Assembly: GCA_914767715.1 (NCBI GenBank)
Contig: OU612066.1
Coordinates: forward strand, 7,445,001 to 7,509,000
Source of the DNA: Membranipora membranacea
Taxonomy: Eukaryota > Bryozoa > Gymnolaemata > Cheilostomatida > Membraniporidae
DNA length: 64,000 nucleotides
Reading direction: 5' to 3'
Shown: in pieces, positions 10,666 through 22,911 of the stretch
How the letters are laid out: each line of letters begins with the position of its first letter
How positions within the stretch are numbered: the first letter of the stretch is position 1
Program-made: the position numbers and the translations under genes
The notes under the pieces: model-generated
The model's database searches: none
Told to the model about the DNA's origin: nothing
The model's input: the letters and a program-made list of their open reading frames with translations, nothing else

Positions 10666-11114
10666 CACTGGAGTATTGCTGCATTGCAGGGCTTTTAGGA
10701 TTTGTATTCATGTTTCTTCATATAGATTGATAGAAAATTATCAATAATCCAACCTAGACTTGATTTGTATTAACATTAAGTTCACATTCTGAATAAATGG
10801 TAATATATGGCAGATACAGTGATGCATTTAAGATATATGGACTGCAGCTTGGGCTAGGTCAGGCAAGACATTTGTGGAGAATCTTGAAGTGAACCTCCTT
10901 GCTCTGCCCAAGCAACCTGAATAAAGGTTCTTGTCATAAAAGCATCATAATTAAACACACTTTAAACTTTATTATGATGCTTTCTGGCCTCTATGGCTTA
11001 TGTATGCACTTATATGTTAATTGAAACAATGGATATGGTCCCTCTTTGCGCTAAAAGATAGTATTTTGGAAATTAGATTTTTAACTTTGATTTAAAGTAC
11101 TGATTTCGATCACG

Positions 11115-14065
11115 AGGAATGCAGCGCTGACAAAATATGTTGTTCTAATGATGATGGTCGTATTATTGGTGCCATCTTATGCAGCAAATTTTAAGAAGGG
11201 TAAGCGGTAATCTTGTATGCTTCTTAAGCCTAGATATCGATATGTCAAATAGTCAGCTGGTTGGCACTGTTGCAAAGGTGAAGAGAGATTTGTATCTCAG
11301 AGTGGAAATGCAAGCAGATTGGGGTTCCCTAAGATAGACTGTTTCTGTGATATCTGAGAGCTCAAAGTGAAGGCATTTTAAATGTCACCCACGATGTCAC
11401 ACAATAATCAGTAGTAATAAAACGTTACAGATTGCCTGATTGTGTAAACAGACACTGAAATCAAAAGTTTAGGATAGACAAACATGCATAGGTCGGAAAT
11501 CAGCTTTGAAGAAATTTCATGTCTTAGGGGCAATGACAGGTACATAGTTGCGGATGAAGTTATGAAAGCTGTTACCTTATTGCGCTTCTATATTGTACAT
11601 TTTTCAGTTCATAACTGCTCGCGTAGAAGAAATGGTAACCAGTATATACAACTGGTAAAAGAGAAATGTGAAAAGTTTACTCAGTATGAAAACACTACCA
11701 GACTCACCCACAGCTGACCTCCAGGACTTAGATTTAGACTTAGATTTATTTTGTCTTATTTTTGCAGTTTGAAGATATGTTGGAAATGCTGCGGAGTGGG
11801 GATTGCATAGGGTAAGACTCATCTGAACTGTTAAAGTCTGTTAACCCTATTATTTATCCCAAGTTTGATAGGTGGAATGCAGGAGCTTGACATGCTTCTT
11901 CATAATATACAATGTGTAGCACAGTATATATGCTTCGGACACAAAGACGTGAAGCACCACATCTTTTTCCAACTATATATATTGCTTCCGTCTAGCTAGA
12001 CGATGACTGCACCGAGGTGCGGCATAGGAAGAGGTTTATAGTGACGACTGTTCAACCACTGACAGCTTTAACCCAGCGTGAAGCATAGCGCTACAAGTCC
12101 GGAGCTGCAGTTGTTGATGACAGCATCCTCCTGTAAAGAGCTATACCATACAGGATGGTTCTTCAATCTGCATGCACGATGGTGTTGTACATACAGAAGG
12201 CCTCCATTATTTATAGTCCTGATCCGAAGGGACTGTGTGATCAGTCAAAGTCGAAACAACTTTCGATCCCGGACGGGGTTTGAACCCACAACCGGCTGGT
12301 CAAGTGGCAGACACGCGCCAAACTGACTGACTATACCTACAGCAAAAAGAAAGAAAGATTGGGTATTTTATTGACCAGATCCATGTGTTCATAAATTACA
12401 GGTATATCCAAGGTATCCGAGATATTCTAGAAAGCTGTGTTGTCCTTTCGATAGCCATTGTTCAATACCATCCTAGTCCTTTTTTAATAAGTGTTATGTT
12501 TTGATGGCACATCACTCATAATTGCTTATTTTGTGCTTCCTGATTAATTAACCGACAGGTCAAGAGTTGCCAACTCCACTCTTTAAAGATTAGAACAGCT
12601 CTTTTCCCAATTATACTTTCTTCTCTTCTGCTTTAAAAAGCAGATGGTGATCCACTTTTTTAAAAGTTTGAATTGATACGGCTTTACTTATATTACATCA
12701 CTCATATATGATATATACTTTATATACGATGATATATACTTTTATTGGCAATCAAAGTCATCTCATTCTAAATGTTTTGCACTCAGTGCCTGAAAAAAGA
12801 AATTTTAAAAGAAAAAAAACAGAAAAGAAATAATATCATCAATGATGTTGGTCAAGTCGATAATATTTATTGTTGAATAGTAATGTCTTGTATGAACTGA
12901 ACTTCTCTTTAGATCTCAAATGTAGTGGTATAGAATTGTATGTAGCAGGAACTTTGTATCTTAGATTGTCAGTATGATATAAAAGTAAATGGTTACACGA
13001 AAATTGAACTTGGTAGTGTTTTTAAATCCTCTATAAATAAATCGAGATGTCAAAAATTAGGAAGACTTAGGAAGAGGTATGAGTTGTAATGATTGTGTAA
13101 TGGATTCGGTTCGGTTAGAATGAGATAATATGCACATTGGCGATAATTTGAAAAGCATGCTTTTGCAACAAAAATAATCTATTGAGGGCATTATTGCAGG
13201 ATAAGTTGCCAATGATACGGATTTTTGTTTTAGGTTTTTGTTCTTGGTATATGGCTTCAGGTGTAACCAGAACCCAAGAAATTAAGGATTCAACACGAAT
13301 TCGATCCTCCTGTATGCCAAGGGCCGTAATAACTAACAAATAATAAGGATGAAAATAATGTGCACTTGAAGAAAATATCACTTTCACTATTATCATAATA
13401 AAAACTAGCAACAATCTTTATGGGAAAGAGCCATTTTCTACCAGTTGACTTTTTTTAAAGGCTGTGAGCATCTCGTCTCCTGTATGGCTCTAATGTTAGC
13501 TCCTGCAAACACAGATAACTACAACAGTGAGGCTACACCGAGGCTTCTTTGGTAAGGTGATATCAATCACTGCTCAAAGTTGTTTGTCATGTAGTCGTGA
13601 GAGTAGAGAAAGCTAAATATCAGTTCGTCATCAGTCAGAGAAGCACATTGAATCTTTTTGACATTTCCAGTAAATTGATTATCCTTCATTAACAAGCTGA
13701 TATTATAGTAAAACTGAGCAACTATCCTACAAAGCTCGCCAGAGTGAACTTGTCAAAAATTAAAAGGTTCAAATTAGGGCGGATATTTGCTTAAATTTCT
13801 GTTGCATTTTGCTCCCTTGAAGACGATCAAGGTATGACTTCAGCTTCAAACCCTCAAAGAATCTTTGTATTATTATCTCTTTGTTTAATGTATGTATTCT
13901 ATTGGTAGAGAAAACTGCAAAGATGCCAAGAAGTGCTTGAGATGTTCGGTTGGTAACGGATGCCAGCTGGCTGAGAAATATGGCGACAACTTGAGAGTGG
14001 CGGTTGCAGAGCGCTGTCCAAATTTGCAAGAATTCACATGCCCAGCTGATGTGTCGGATTCTTAG
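11115..14065 (+). pseudogene. Locus A: broken six-exon secreted CBM14-like gene
   Basis: Member of the family best read at 19608-22397. Exon 1 is 11115-11199, the same 85 nt as in locus C, but the initiator is AGG. The next in-frame ATGs start at 11148 and leave a short signal peptide (VVLLVPSYAA). Exon 2 opens at 11608 after TTTTTCAG and reads in phase through GNQYIQLVKEKCEKFTQY to a TGA at 11715, where relatives have the second Cys of a CC/SC pair; its 3' half is lost. Exon 3 survives as a partial at 11768-11811 and exon 4 as 12402-12444 only. Exon 5, 13461-13551, is complete. Exon 6, 13909-14065, is complete (KDAKKCLRC, GNGCQLA, ERCPNLQEFTCP), but its junction with exon 5 creates TGA where B and C have TGT. 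Non-functional as read. Confidence 0.75.
11930..12340 (-). mobile_element. tRNA-derived SINE-like insertion inside locus A
   Basis: On the minus strand a B-box-like GGGTTCAAACCC lies at 12276-12287, preceded by a tRNA-like body (TAGTCAGTCAGTTTGGCGCG and onward, from 12335 down). It sits between exons 3 and 4 of locus A and is absent from B and C. The overlapping plus-strand frame (12078-12326) is an antisense shadow of the tRNA-like part. Exact ends were not found. Confidence 0.55.
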
Positions 14066-14278
14066 CTTTAACATAACAATAAGAAAAAAAATTCATTTCT
14101 TTGGTACAATTTTGTTATGATGAAGGTCAAAATATACAGTGCATAAGAAACTAACTGTCTCCTTTAGGTTATATTGTAAATGTGTGAAATTGGACATGGA
14201 ATTCCCAAGATGATGTTGTGTTTACCAAATAAATCATTTGATAAAAAAAATATTTCAGTTATGTCCAGTGTGGCCTTT

Positions 14279-14304
14279 GGATGACTGAAATCATTCAGTC
14301 ATCC
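14279..14304. repeat. 26-bp palindrome
   Basis: GGATGACTGAA, 4-base loop, TTCAGTCATCC: perfect 11-bp arms, 214 bp after the stop of locus A. It could help form a 3' end or be a small foldback; undetermined. Confidence 0.9.
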
Positions 14305-15271
14305 CAACCCAATAACAGGTTTGATCAATGAATGCAATTTGGTTTAGTTCTACTAATATAAAGATTAATGGAAGCATTGAACCAAACACTCACCTCAATA
14401 ATCTCAACCCATGAAAATATTGATATATTAATATAATGTACTGGTATGCCTCGTGATGTTCCAACATGCAAAACCAGCCTTGGACAAAACCACTGAAGCT
14501 ATCCCACAATAACATATCTTAGTACAGATTCAAGTTCGGATTTGCTTACAGTTGGTACATAGCCTAAGTGATGGTAGCTCAAAATTTGCATATTTAGTAA
14601 GTCCAGATCTATGATAGTTTTTCAAACATGATCCTTACAATGATGTCCCTTGCTGTAAAAAAGTTGAATACTCAAGGTTGGTTGCAGTGATTTAAAACAG
14701 TCAATAATGACCAGATGACTGCTCAAAATCAGTTTCAATATCAATTCATATCCAGAATATTGAAAGTTCGATTTATAATTATAATTCAGTCACACAAGGA
14801 TATGGGGACCAGGCAACAGAAAACATTGTTATACATGGTAAAACATAGTGTTACAAAAGAATTATTTATTTATTTTTCAATAATAAAAAGTTGTGGTACC
14901 TCCTCAAAGTTCTGTCATAGTGCTCTCTTTTTAAGATTGAACAGTTAAACTATGGTATTCTCGCTAGGTAGCAGCAGCATCTTACTGATATCCATCATAA
15001 AAACACAAAAACCAGTTTATTCATTTATTATTTGTTAAACTGGAATGAAGGCTTTCTTGTCATCTATTTCGTGCACCTGGAAAAAGGTTGCAAGGTTGTT
15101 TCTTTCCCATTTCCTTTTTCTTAGTAGGGCTTTGGCTACTCTTCATCATTAAAAGCCTAGTCTTTAAGCCATGCAAATTATACAAAGAGCCATGTATGTC
15201 ATAAAACTATATTTACAGTAGTAATGCCTCACAAAATTTGGTAAATACTTACCCCCCCCCCTAAAATTTGG

Positions 15272-15381
15272 AATTTTAAGGGCAAGGTGACTGATTGGGT
15301 TGTTAAGGGACCCTAGTTTTGCACCGACCTATTTTGGTTGAAAAAACTCAGTGCAAGAAGCAAGGCCTTGCCCTTAAAATT
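15272..15381. repeat. Foldback with perfect 16-bp arms
   Basis: AATTTTAAGGGCAAGG at 15272-15287 is the exact inverse complement of 15366-15381. Similar to a short MITE; no clear target-site duplication was identified. Confidence 0.8.
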
Positions 15382-15689
15382 GAAAGTTATAAGGCCAACG
15401 TTTTAATTGGGATGTTGCTTTCTCCATATTAAGTAATATCAAATAGCTCATGGATTTTGGATGTTGACCCCAAAATGCCTACCCTGATCTGTTTGGGGGT
15501 TGAACTACTGACTGATCCAGTGGTACATGGTTACTCCTACTAAATAGACGTGAGTTCTTAATCCCTTTGCCGGCTGCTCACCAGTATAATGGGAACGTCC
15601 GAAATTTAGACGAATTGGATCAGATTTTGGCTTTTTACAATTTACTTATCCAACATACCCTTATAGTTTCATTGGGCAACTTAATTGGT

Positions 15690-15739
15690 CACCGTACCTT
15701 GTCACGGCAGCCAGTTTGACCGCGTGACAAGGTACGGTG
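15690..15739. repeat. Hairpin with perfect 17-bp arms
   Basis: CACCGTACCTTGTCACG at 15690-15706 pairs with 15723-15739, with a 16-base loop. Confidence 0.95.
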
Positions 15740-15820
15740 TGGCTGACCTAGTACTAGTCTTGGTAATTGAAGGATTCTTTAAATGTATGATGAAAACATA
15801 CAACCATACATCCCATTCTA

Positions 15821-15945
15821 GTTTAAGCGCTCAAACTGTGCCGGGATAGCTGGCAGAGGCATTTCATTATCAACCACTTTCCAGAAAAATGGTTGATAAT
15901 TAAATGCCTCTACCAGCTATCTCAACACAGTTTGAGTGCTTAAAC
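15821..15945. repeat. 125-bp foldback (MITE-like) with 56-bp arms
   Basis: The arms 15821-15876 and 15890-15945 pair with a few mismatches (GTTTAAGCGCTCAAACTGTG against CACAGTTTGAGTGCTTAAAC) around a 13-base loop. Confidence 0.9.
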
Positions 15946-16734
15946 TAATCCGATTCCAGGCTCACTTATTTTGGTTGTTGACCACACTAAAGAGTACAAT
16001 AATCACCCCAATAACAATGATTAATGAGCAAACGGTTGCTGCGAATTAAGGATCTACAGAGGGGATATATGGATGATCATTAATACTGTCTTTAATTACA
16101 ATCATAAATTAATAGTCCAGTGGCAGCCATGCAAAATGTTGCTAGAATGCAACTGAGTTTTTCATGTTGATCACAATGGTAATGTTGTACCTCACACTAA
16201 GTTGCACAATAGGCTGCTATTTGCCAAAAACTCTGTAGAAAAAAGGGAACGTGATAATAAAATGATGATAGGGTTTCAAAACATCCAAATTCTGCAAAAA
16301 AATAACATGTCATAATTAGCCATAAAAAAGGTGATATATCATCCAAGGAACTAGCCAATTAGAATTAAATATTGAAATAATCAAGGTTAATATAGTGGCT
16401 TGGATGGTTCACGTTGAGTTAGAGTAATCGGTTGTTATACCAACCAAAGGTGACCATTCAAAGATATCACGTATCACTACTGGTATAGTACACTATTTCA
16501 AAAAAGAATTTTTGTTAGAACTTAAAGACTCGCAATGGTTTCCAGTTCATTTTACATGACGACCATCAAAATTGCAGTCAGAAAAAAATGATCAAATAAT
16601 CGCTACAATCAGTCAACTAACAATGCAACTGTAAAATGATGTGGAAATGAATTGATATTTTGATCAGGCTAAAATATGCCGAAGATAAATAATGATTTAT
16701 TTTGATAAGTTGTTAAAGCTGAGAATCCAAGACA

Positions 16735-19444
16735 TCAGGCAGCTGGGCGTGTAAATTCTTGCAAATTGGGACAGCGTTCTGCAACAGCCACTCTCAAGTT
16801 GTCACCGTATTGCTCAGCCAGCTGACATCCATTACCAACCGCACATCTCAAGCATTTCTTGGCCTCTTGGTAGTTTTCACTAGCAATACAATACATTAAG
16901 TTAAGTGAGAGATAATAATACAAAGATTCTTTGAGGGTTTGAAGCTGAAATCATACCTTGATCGTCTTCAAGGGAGCAAAATGCAACAGAACTTTAAACA
17001 ATTATCCGCCCTAATTTGAACCTTTTAATTTTTGACAAGTAAACTGTGGCGAGTTTTGTAGAATAGTTGCTCAGTTTTACTATATTATCAGCTTGTTAAT
17101 GAAAGATAATCAATTTACTGGGAAGGTCAAGAAGATTCAATGTGTTTTTCTGACTGAGGACGGTCTGCTATATTTGTCTATAATTACTATCACAACTACA
17201 TGGCAAACAACTTTGAGCAGTGATTGATATTGACTTACCAAAGCAGCCTCAGTGTACTCTCTTTGTTGTACTTTCCAGGTGCTAATATTAGAGCCATACA
17301 GCATACCACTTGCTCACAGCCTGTGAAAAAAAGACATTTAGCAGAAAATGGCTCTTTCCAAAAATAGATTTTATTATGATGAGTGAAAATGATATTTGCT
17401 ACAAATGCGCATCATTGTCATCCTGATTATTTATTAGTTATAACGGCCCTTGACGTGCAGGAGGGGAGCGAGATCACCTCTCCTTTGGAATGTTATGGGC
17501 TCTGAGTATACCTGGGTATACCAACAAGCAAAAACTTATGACACATGCTTACCAAAGCTGAAGAGTAGAAAGTAGAATTGGGAAAAGAGCGGAGCTACTC
17601 TTATAAGAGTGAAATTGGCAACCCTGGACCTGTCGGTCAATTAATCAGGAACCACCAAAATTTAAGGCGGTAGTTCAAACAGAAATTCAAGGCCGAAATA
17701 CAAACACCGAAATTCTACGAACAGAAAAAATACGAAATATAAAATCCGAAAAACAAGACCGATATTCAAGGCCGTAGTTTAGAAAATTGAAGAGGACACA
17801 AAAATCTGAGGCAGGTCCAGATCATCACTAAGAGGGGTGCTGCAAGCTTCTCCAAAGCAGTTTAGGGTATGTCAACAAAAAATAGAAATTGCTGAGCCTG
17901 CCACTGATAATTTAATCCTAATGTTTTAGGCCATTCTATTCAGTTTTCTAGGGGAGGCAGCCCCTGAATTCGGGTCCTGATTATGAGTGAATTGTAAATA
18001 ATTGGTTAATGGAGATTGGATCGACCAGTTATGTCATTGGGAAGCCAACGGTAAGTTCTAGAAATCTCTCACCCTCTCCAAGAACAGTATCCAGACACTG
18101 AGTCCCTCTCAAGCCAGCCAGTAGCCTGAGGCTGATCATTGTGTGTTCGATTGGGTCTCTGACAACACAGCTTTCTAGAATATCTCTGCTTGCTTGGATG
18201 CCCCTGTAATTTAAGAACAAAGGGATCTTGTCACTATAAGACATAATTTTTCTTTCTTTTGAGAAACATGGTAGCTAGGACGGCCCTGCCTGCAAACTGA
18301 GAGCAACTTGGCGCCGAATACAGCGGCCTCTCCCTTAGGGCACTGATAATTCTCAGTCCTTGGACGTAGACAACACTTGCAATTTCAACCCACTTACTCT
18401 TAGCGGCCCCTATTTTGTTGTTTTTGGGGTACTGAGATAAGGCTCATTATAGAGTGTACATATCTGAAAAATCTCTACCAGTCCACCTTTTTTGTATTCA
18501 CTTTTTCCATTGTTTATTATGTTGAGAGAAGCTAGATGAATTGCCTACCTAGAGGCCCACAACCTTCACAGGCTACTTCTTGAGAATGCTCACAGACACA
18601 AGCTTCTACACTAAATCTGAGTCCTGGAGGGCAGCTGTGAGAGTGAATGAGTATTGTAATGTTATCATACTGAGTGAACTTTTCTTAATTCTCTTGTGCC
18701 AGTTGTATGTACCGGTTACCATTTCTTCGACATGAGCAGTAGTTATGAACTGAAAAGTGTACAATATAGAACCACAATAATGTAACAGCTTCCATAACTT
18801 CATACGAAACTCTGTACTTGTCATTCCCATATGAGATGAAAGTTCTTCGAAGCTGGTTTCCAACCTATGTAAGATTGTCGACAATAAGAAATTATTTTAG
18901 CAAAGTTGCCATAAAACACCAATATCTATCTTAAACTTTTGATATCAGTGTTTGTTTACACAATCAGGCAATCGGTAACTTCATATTATTATATTCTAAT
19001 TATTTAGTGTCATTCTGAGTCAAATTTAAAATGCCTTCACTGTCACTATCCTTTTTTGAGCTCTCAGATATCACAAAAACAGCCTATCTTAGGGAACCCC
19101 AATGTGCTTGCAGATCCACTCTGAGATACAAGTCTCTCTGGACCGTTGCAACAGCGCCCATCAGCTGGCTGTTCATATTGATATCTAGGCTTTGGAAGCA
19201 TACTTTCCCTGTTGCGGGTAGAGTCAACTTTCAGTTTGAATACTCAAGCCTGCTTGAATTAATTCAGTTGCTAAGATGCAAAACAATCATTCTAATGATT
19301 GGTGGCACATGCGCAAAGTGGGGATAACTCTGAATAATACAAGATTACCGCTTACCCTTCTTAAGAATTTGCTGCTAATGATGGCACCAATAACACAACC
19401 GTCATCGAGAGAAAAACATATTTTGTCAGCGCTGCATCAATCAT
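16735..19444 (-). pseudogene. Locus B: broken six-exon secreted CBM14-like gene
   Basis: Exon 1, 19356-19444, starts MIDAALTKYVFL and reads VVLLVPSLAA, but one extra T before AAGAAGG puts it out of frame. Upstream is a 5'-UTR acceptor (TATATTTCAG). Exon 2, 18549-18749, is full length (201 nt) and keeps CSCRRNGN, then HSCPPGLRFSVEACVCE and VACEGCGPL, but carries an in-frame TAA where relatives have the TGT of RCEKF/KCEKF. Exon 3 is missing. Exon 4, 18073-18203 (131 nt), is open (RDILESCVVRDPIE). Exon 5, 17239-17320, has an in-frame loss of three codons. Exon 6, 16735-16879, is open, with the final Cys changed to Arg and a one-base shift near the end. Neighbour C lies immediately upstream in the same orientation. 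Confidence 0.78.
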
Positions 19445-19607
19445 GATCGAAATCAGTTCCTGAAATATAAATTAAACAACCAATTTTCAAAATATTACCT
19501 TTTAGTATAAGGAGAGACCATATCCCTTGTTTCAATTAGCATCATAAGTGGATACATAAGCCAGAGAGGCCAGAAAGCAACATAATAAAGTTTACAGTGT
19601 GTTAGCG

Positions 19608-22397
19608 TTCTGCAACTGCAACTCTAAGGTTGTCACCTTATTGCACAGCCAGCTGGCATCCGTTACCAATCGAACATCTCAAGCACTTCTTGGCATCTTT
19701 GTAGTTTTCACTATACAAATAGAATACATACGCTAATAATACAAAGATTCTTTGAGGGTTTGAAGTTGAAATCATATCATTATCGTCAAGGGAACAAAAT
19801 GCAACAGAAATTTAAGCAATTATCTGCCCTAAATTGAACCTCTTAATTTTTGACTGGTTAACTCTGGCGAGTTTTTTAGGATAATCGCTCAGTTTTCCTA
19901 TACTATCAGCTTGTTAATGAAGGTCAATAAAGTCAATGAGAAGGTCAAAAATATTCAATGTGTTTCTCTGACTGATGACGATCTGCTATTTGGCTATATC
20001 TACTCTCACGACTACATGAGAAACAACACAGAGCGTGGATTGATATTGACTTACCAAAGCAGCCTCGGTGTACTCTTTCTGTTGTACTTTCCTGTGTTTA
20101 CAGGAGCTAACATGAGAGCCATACAGGATGGAGGTTGCTCACAGCCTGTGAATAAAGGACAACTAGTGGAAAATGGGTCCCAAAAAGATTGTTGCTAGAG
20201 TTTATTATGATGAGTGAAAATGATATTCGCTGCAAATGCACATCATTGTCATCCTGATTATTTATAAGTTATTACGGCCCTTGTCGTGAAGGAGGGGAGA
20301 GAGATTACCTCTCCTTCGGAATGTTATGGGCTCTGGGTATACCTAAACCCCATATACCAACAAACAAAAACTTATAACACAGTGTTGTTATATGAAAATG
20401 CCTTGGCATCAATTGAGACTTGAGAAATGGTAGATTACCATGCTTACCAAAGCAGAAGAGTAGAAATTAGAATTGGAAAAAGAGCGGACCCACTCTTATA
20501 AGAGTGAAATTGGCAACCCTAGACCTGTAGGTCAATAAATCAGGACCAACAAAAACCAAGGCCGTAGTACTAAGAGGGGTGCTACTCCAAAGCAGTTTAG
20601 GGTATGTCGATAACAAATGGAAATTGCTGAGCCTGCCATTGTAATGGATATTGGATTGACCATTTATTTCATTGGAAAGCCAACGGTAAGTTCTAGAAAT
20701 ATCTCACCCTCTCCAAGAACAGGATCCGGACACTGAGTCTCTCTCAAACCAGCTAGTAGCTTGAGGCTGATTATTGTGCGTTCCACTGGGTCTCTCACAG
20801 CACAGGTCTCTAGTATATCTCTGGTAGCAAGGGCGGCACTGTTATTTAGGAACAAATGGTTAATTAAAAACATTTTTATCTTTCTTATTGCTGTAGGTAT
20901 ATGATATTTGGAAAGTAATGGTGGTGCTCCAAGCCTTTGTCTCCGAAGCACCTAAACTGTACTACACATTGTATATGAAGAGGCATGTCATTCTTAAGCC
21001 CCTGCATTCCAAACTTGGGATATAATAAGATTATCAGACTTTCACAGATCAGATCATTACCCTGTGCAATCACCATTCCGCCGTTTGTCCAAAATTTCTT
21101 CGAAGTGCTCCTTCAATTCTACTTCACATATTGTAAAACAGAGACAAAACTGATTGCCAATTTATATTACACAATAGCCACTGCAGGGAGATGGAGTGAG
21201 GCTTAATCTTAGCAGCCCCTTCTTTGTTGTTTTTGGGCTACTGAGGTAAGGCTCATATAAAGTGTGTAATCTGACAAAATCTCTACCCGTATATCTTATT
21301 CCTATTCACTTTTTCTATCGTTTTAGTATGTTGAGACAAGCTAGATGAATTGCCTACCTAGTGGCCCACAACCATCACAAGCTACGTCTCGAGCATGCTC
21401 ACATACACAAGTTTCCACACTAAATATGAGTCCTGACGGGCAGCAGTGAGTGTGAACGAGTCTGGTAGTGTTGTCATACTGAGTGAACTTCTCACATCTC
21501 TCTTCTGCCAGTTGTATGTACTGGTTACCACCTTCTTCAACATGAGCAGTTATGAACTGAAAAGTGTACAATATAGAACCACAATAAGGTGACAGCTTCC
21601 AGAACTTCTTCTGCAACTTTGTGTCTGTCATTACCCTTTGAGATGAAAGCTGGTTTCCAAAATCTGATGCTTTTCAACGATAAGAAATCATTGGAGCAAC
21701 TTTTGATTTCAATGTTTGTATATCACAATCAGGCAACAGCATGTAAGTTTAATCAGTAACTTTATATTATTTACGATAACAAGTGGCTTAGTTAGCCAAC
21801 GTGTTGGCTGTGATTGGTCGGTGGGGAGAACAAGTTGTGACCTCAAATCCCCATCTGGTCATCAACAATTCATCATATATCAATATCCCTCATATATTGT
21901 AAGTTATAAGGCTCACAATTGGCTAGCGTTAATGGGTGACATTAAAAGTATCTTAACTGTAAATGGCCACTCCAGCTCTTTCGTTATCTTTTTTTCTGGG
22001 CTCTCCAGATACTACAAAAGCAGTCTATTTGTTTCAGAGGAAATCCCCACTGCTTGCAGATCAACTTTGAGATACAAGCCTCTCTGCATCGTTGCAACGG
22101 TGCCGAAAAGCTGGCTGTTTGATTTATTGGTATCTAGACTTTGGAAGCATACTTCCCGTTTGCGGGAATGGTGAACTCTCAGCTTAAGAAATCAAGCACA
22201 TTTAAATTAATTCGGTAGCTACAGTGCAAACAGAATCATTCAGAACTGATTGATTGGTGGCATATGCACAAAGTGGGGGATAAGTCCAAATAAAAACAGG
22301 AATAATGCTTACCCTTCTTCAAAATTGCTGCAACTGATGGCACCAATAATACAACCATCATCAATAAAATAACCAATTTTGTAAGTGTTGCATCCAT
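19608..22397 (-). pseudogene. Locus C: most complete copy of the six-exon secreted CBM14-like gene
   Basis: Exon 1, 22313-22397, encodes a good signal peptide (MDATLTKLVILLMMVVLLVP, then SVAA) after a 5'-UTR acceptor TTTTTTTCAG. Exon 2 is 21358-21556, exon 3 21061-21130, exon 4 20708-20838, exon 5 20055-20145, exon 6 down from 19710. Intron phases are 1,1,2,1,2, with GT donors throughout. Exon 2 carries the CBM14-like pattern: CEKFTQYDN, then CPSGLIFSVETCVCE and VAC, comparable to the C..YYQC.N....CP.GL.FN...C.W....V.C of peritrophin-A domains, which bind chitin outside the cell. Defects: a TGA and a one-base insertion early in exon 2; AA in place of the exon 3 acceptor AG; TAA after GNGCQLAVQ in exon 6, which is cut off at 19608 at the junction with the upstream region of locus B. 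A modest number of changes would separate it from a functional gene; allele or assembly error is possible. Confidence 0.78.
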
Positions 22398-22911
22398 TAT
22401 GACCGAATCAGTATCTGAAAAAAAAAATTGAAAATCCAATTTTTAAAAACATTACCTTTTACCACAATGGGAGACCACATTCTATGTTTCAATTAACAGC
22501 TTGGTGGATACATAAACCATAGTCAGACAGTATCATACTAAAGTTTACAGTGTGTTTAACTATGATGCTTTTATGACAAGAAACATAATTCAGGTTGCAT
22601 AGGCTTAGAACGGACAATAACTTCAAGATTTTTCATAAAATCTCTATTTTGACTGGGCTAGCCCCAGTAACAGTCCATAGATCCAAAATTCTTGTCTGTA
22701 TCTGCCGTAATTTACCATTTATATGTGAACTTATTGTTATTACCAAATCAAGTGTTGCTGGGATGATTGATAATTTTCTATTTGTGTGTCTATAAAGAAA
22801 CATAACTACAAATCCAAAATGCCCTGCCAAGCAGTGATACTCAAGTATATCATAATAGTTTTACTTTTAAATTTTAATATCTCTTAAGAATTTTCCTCCA
22901 TCCTAGTGCCA
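22398..22911. other. Upstream region of locus C; nothing else seen
   Basis: Blocks of 22440-22570 recur upstream of loci A and B, so promoter and 5'-UTR intron were duplicated with the gene. The last TATA or first exon was not located with confidence. The short opposed frames at 22595-22830 are shadows of each other without a family. Confidence 0.5.

Larger units (their letters stand above)
14066..16734. other. Intergenic spacer between opposed loci A and B, rich in hairpins
   Basis: No coding signal recognised; the frame 14715-14948 is AT-rich and without a family. Four foldback structures are listed separately. Locus A (+) and locus B (-) converge on this spacer, their last exons facing each other. 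Confidence 0.6.

Noticed and set aside
12078-12326. 82-codon plus-strand ORF ending GFEPTTGWSSGRHAPN
   Set aside because: Typical antisense translation of a tRNA-derived SINE head.
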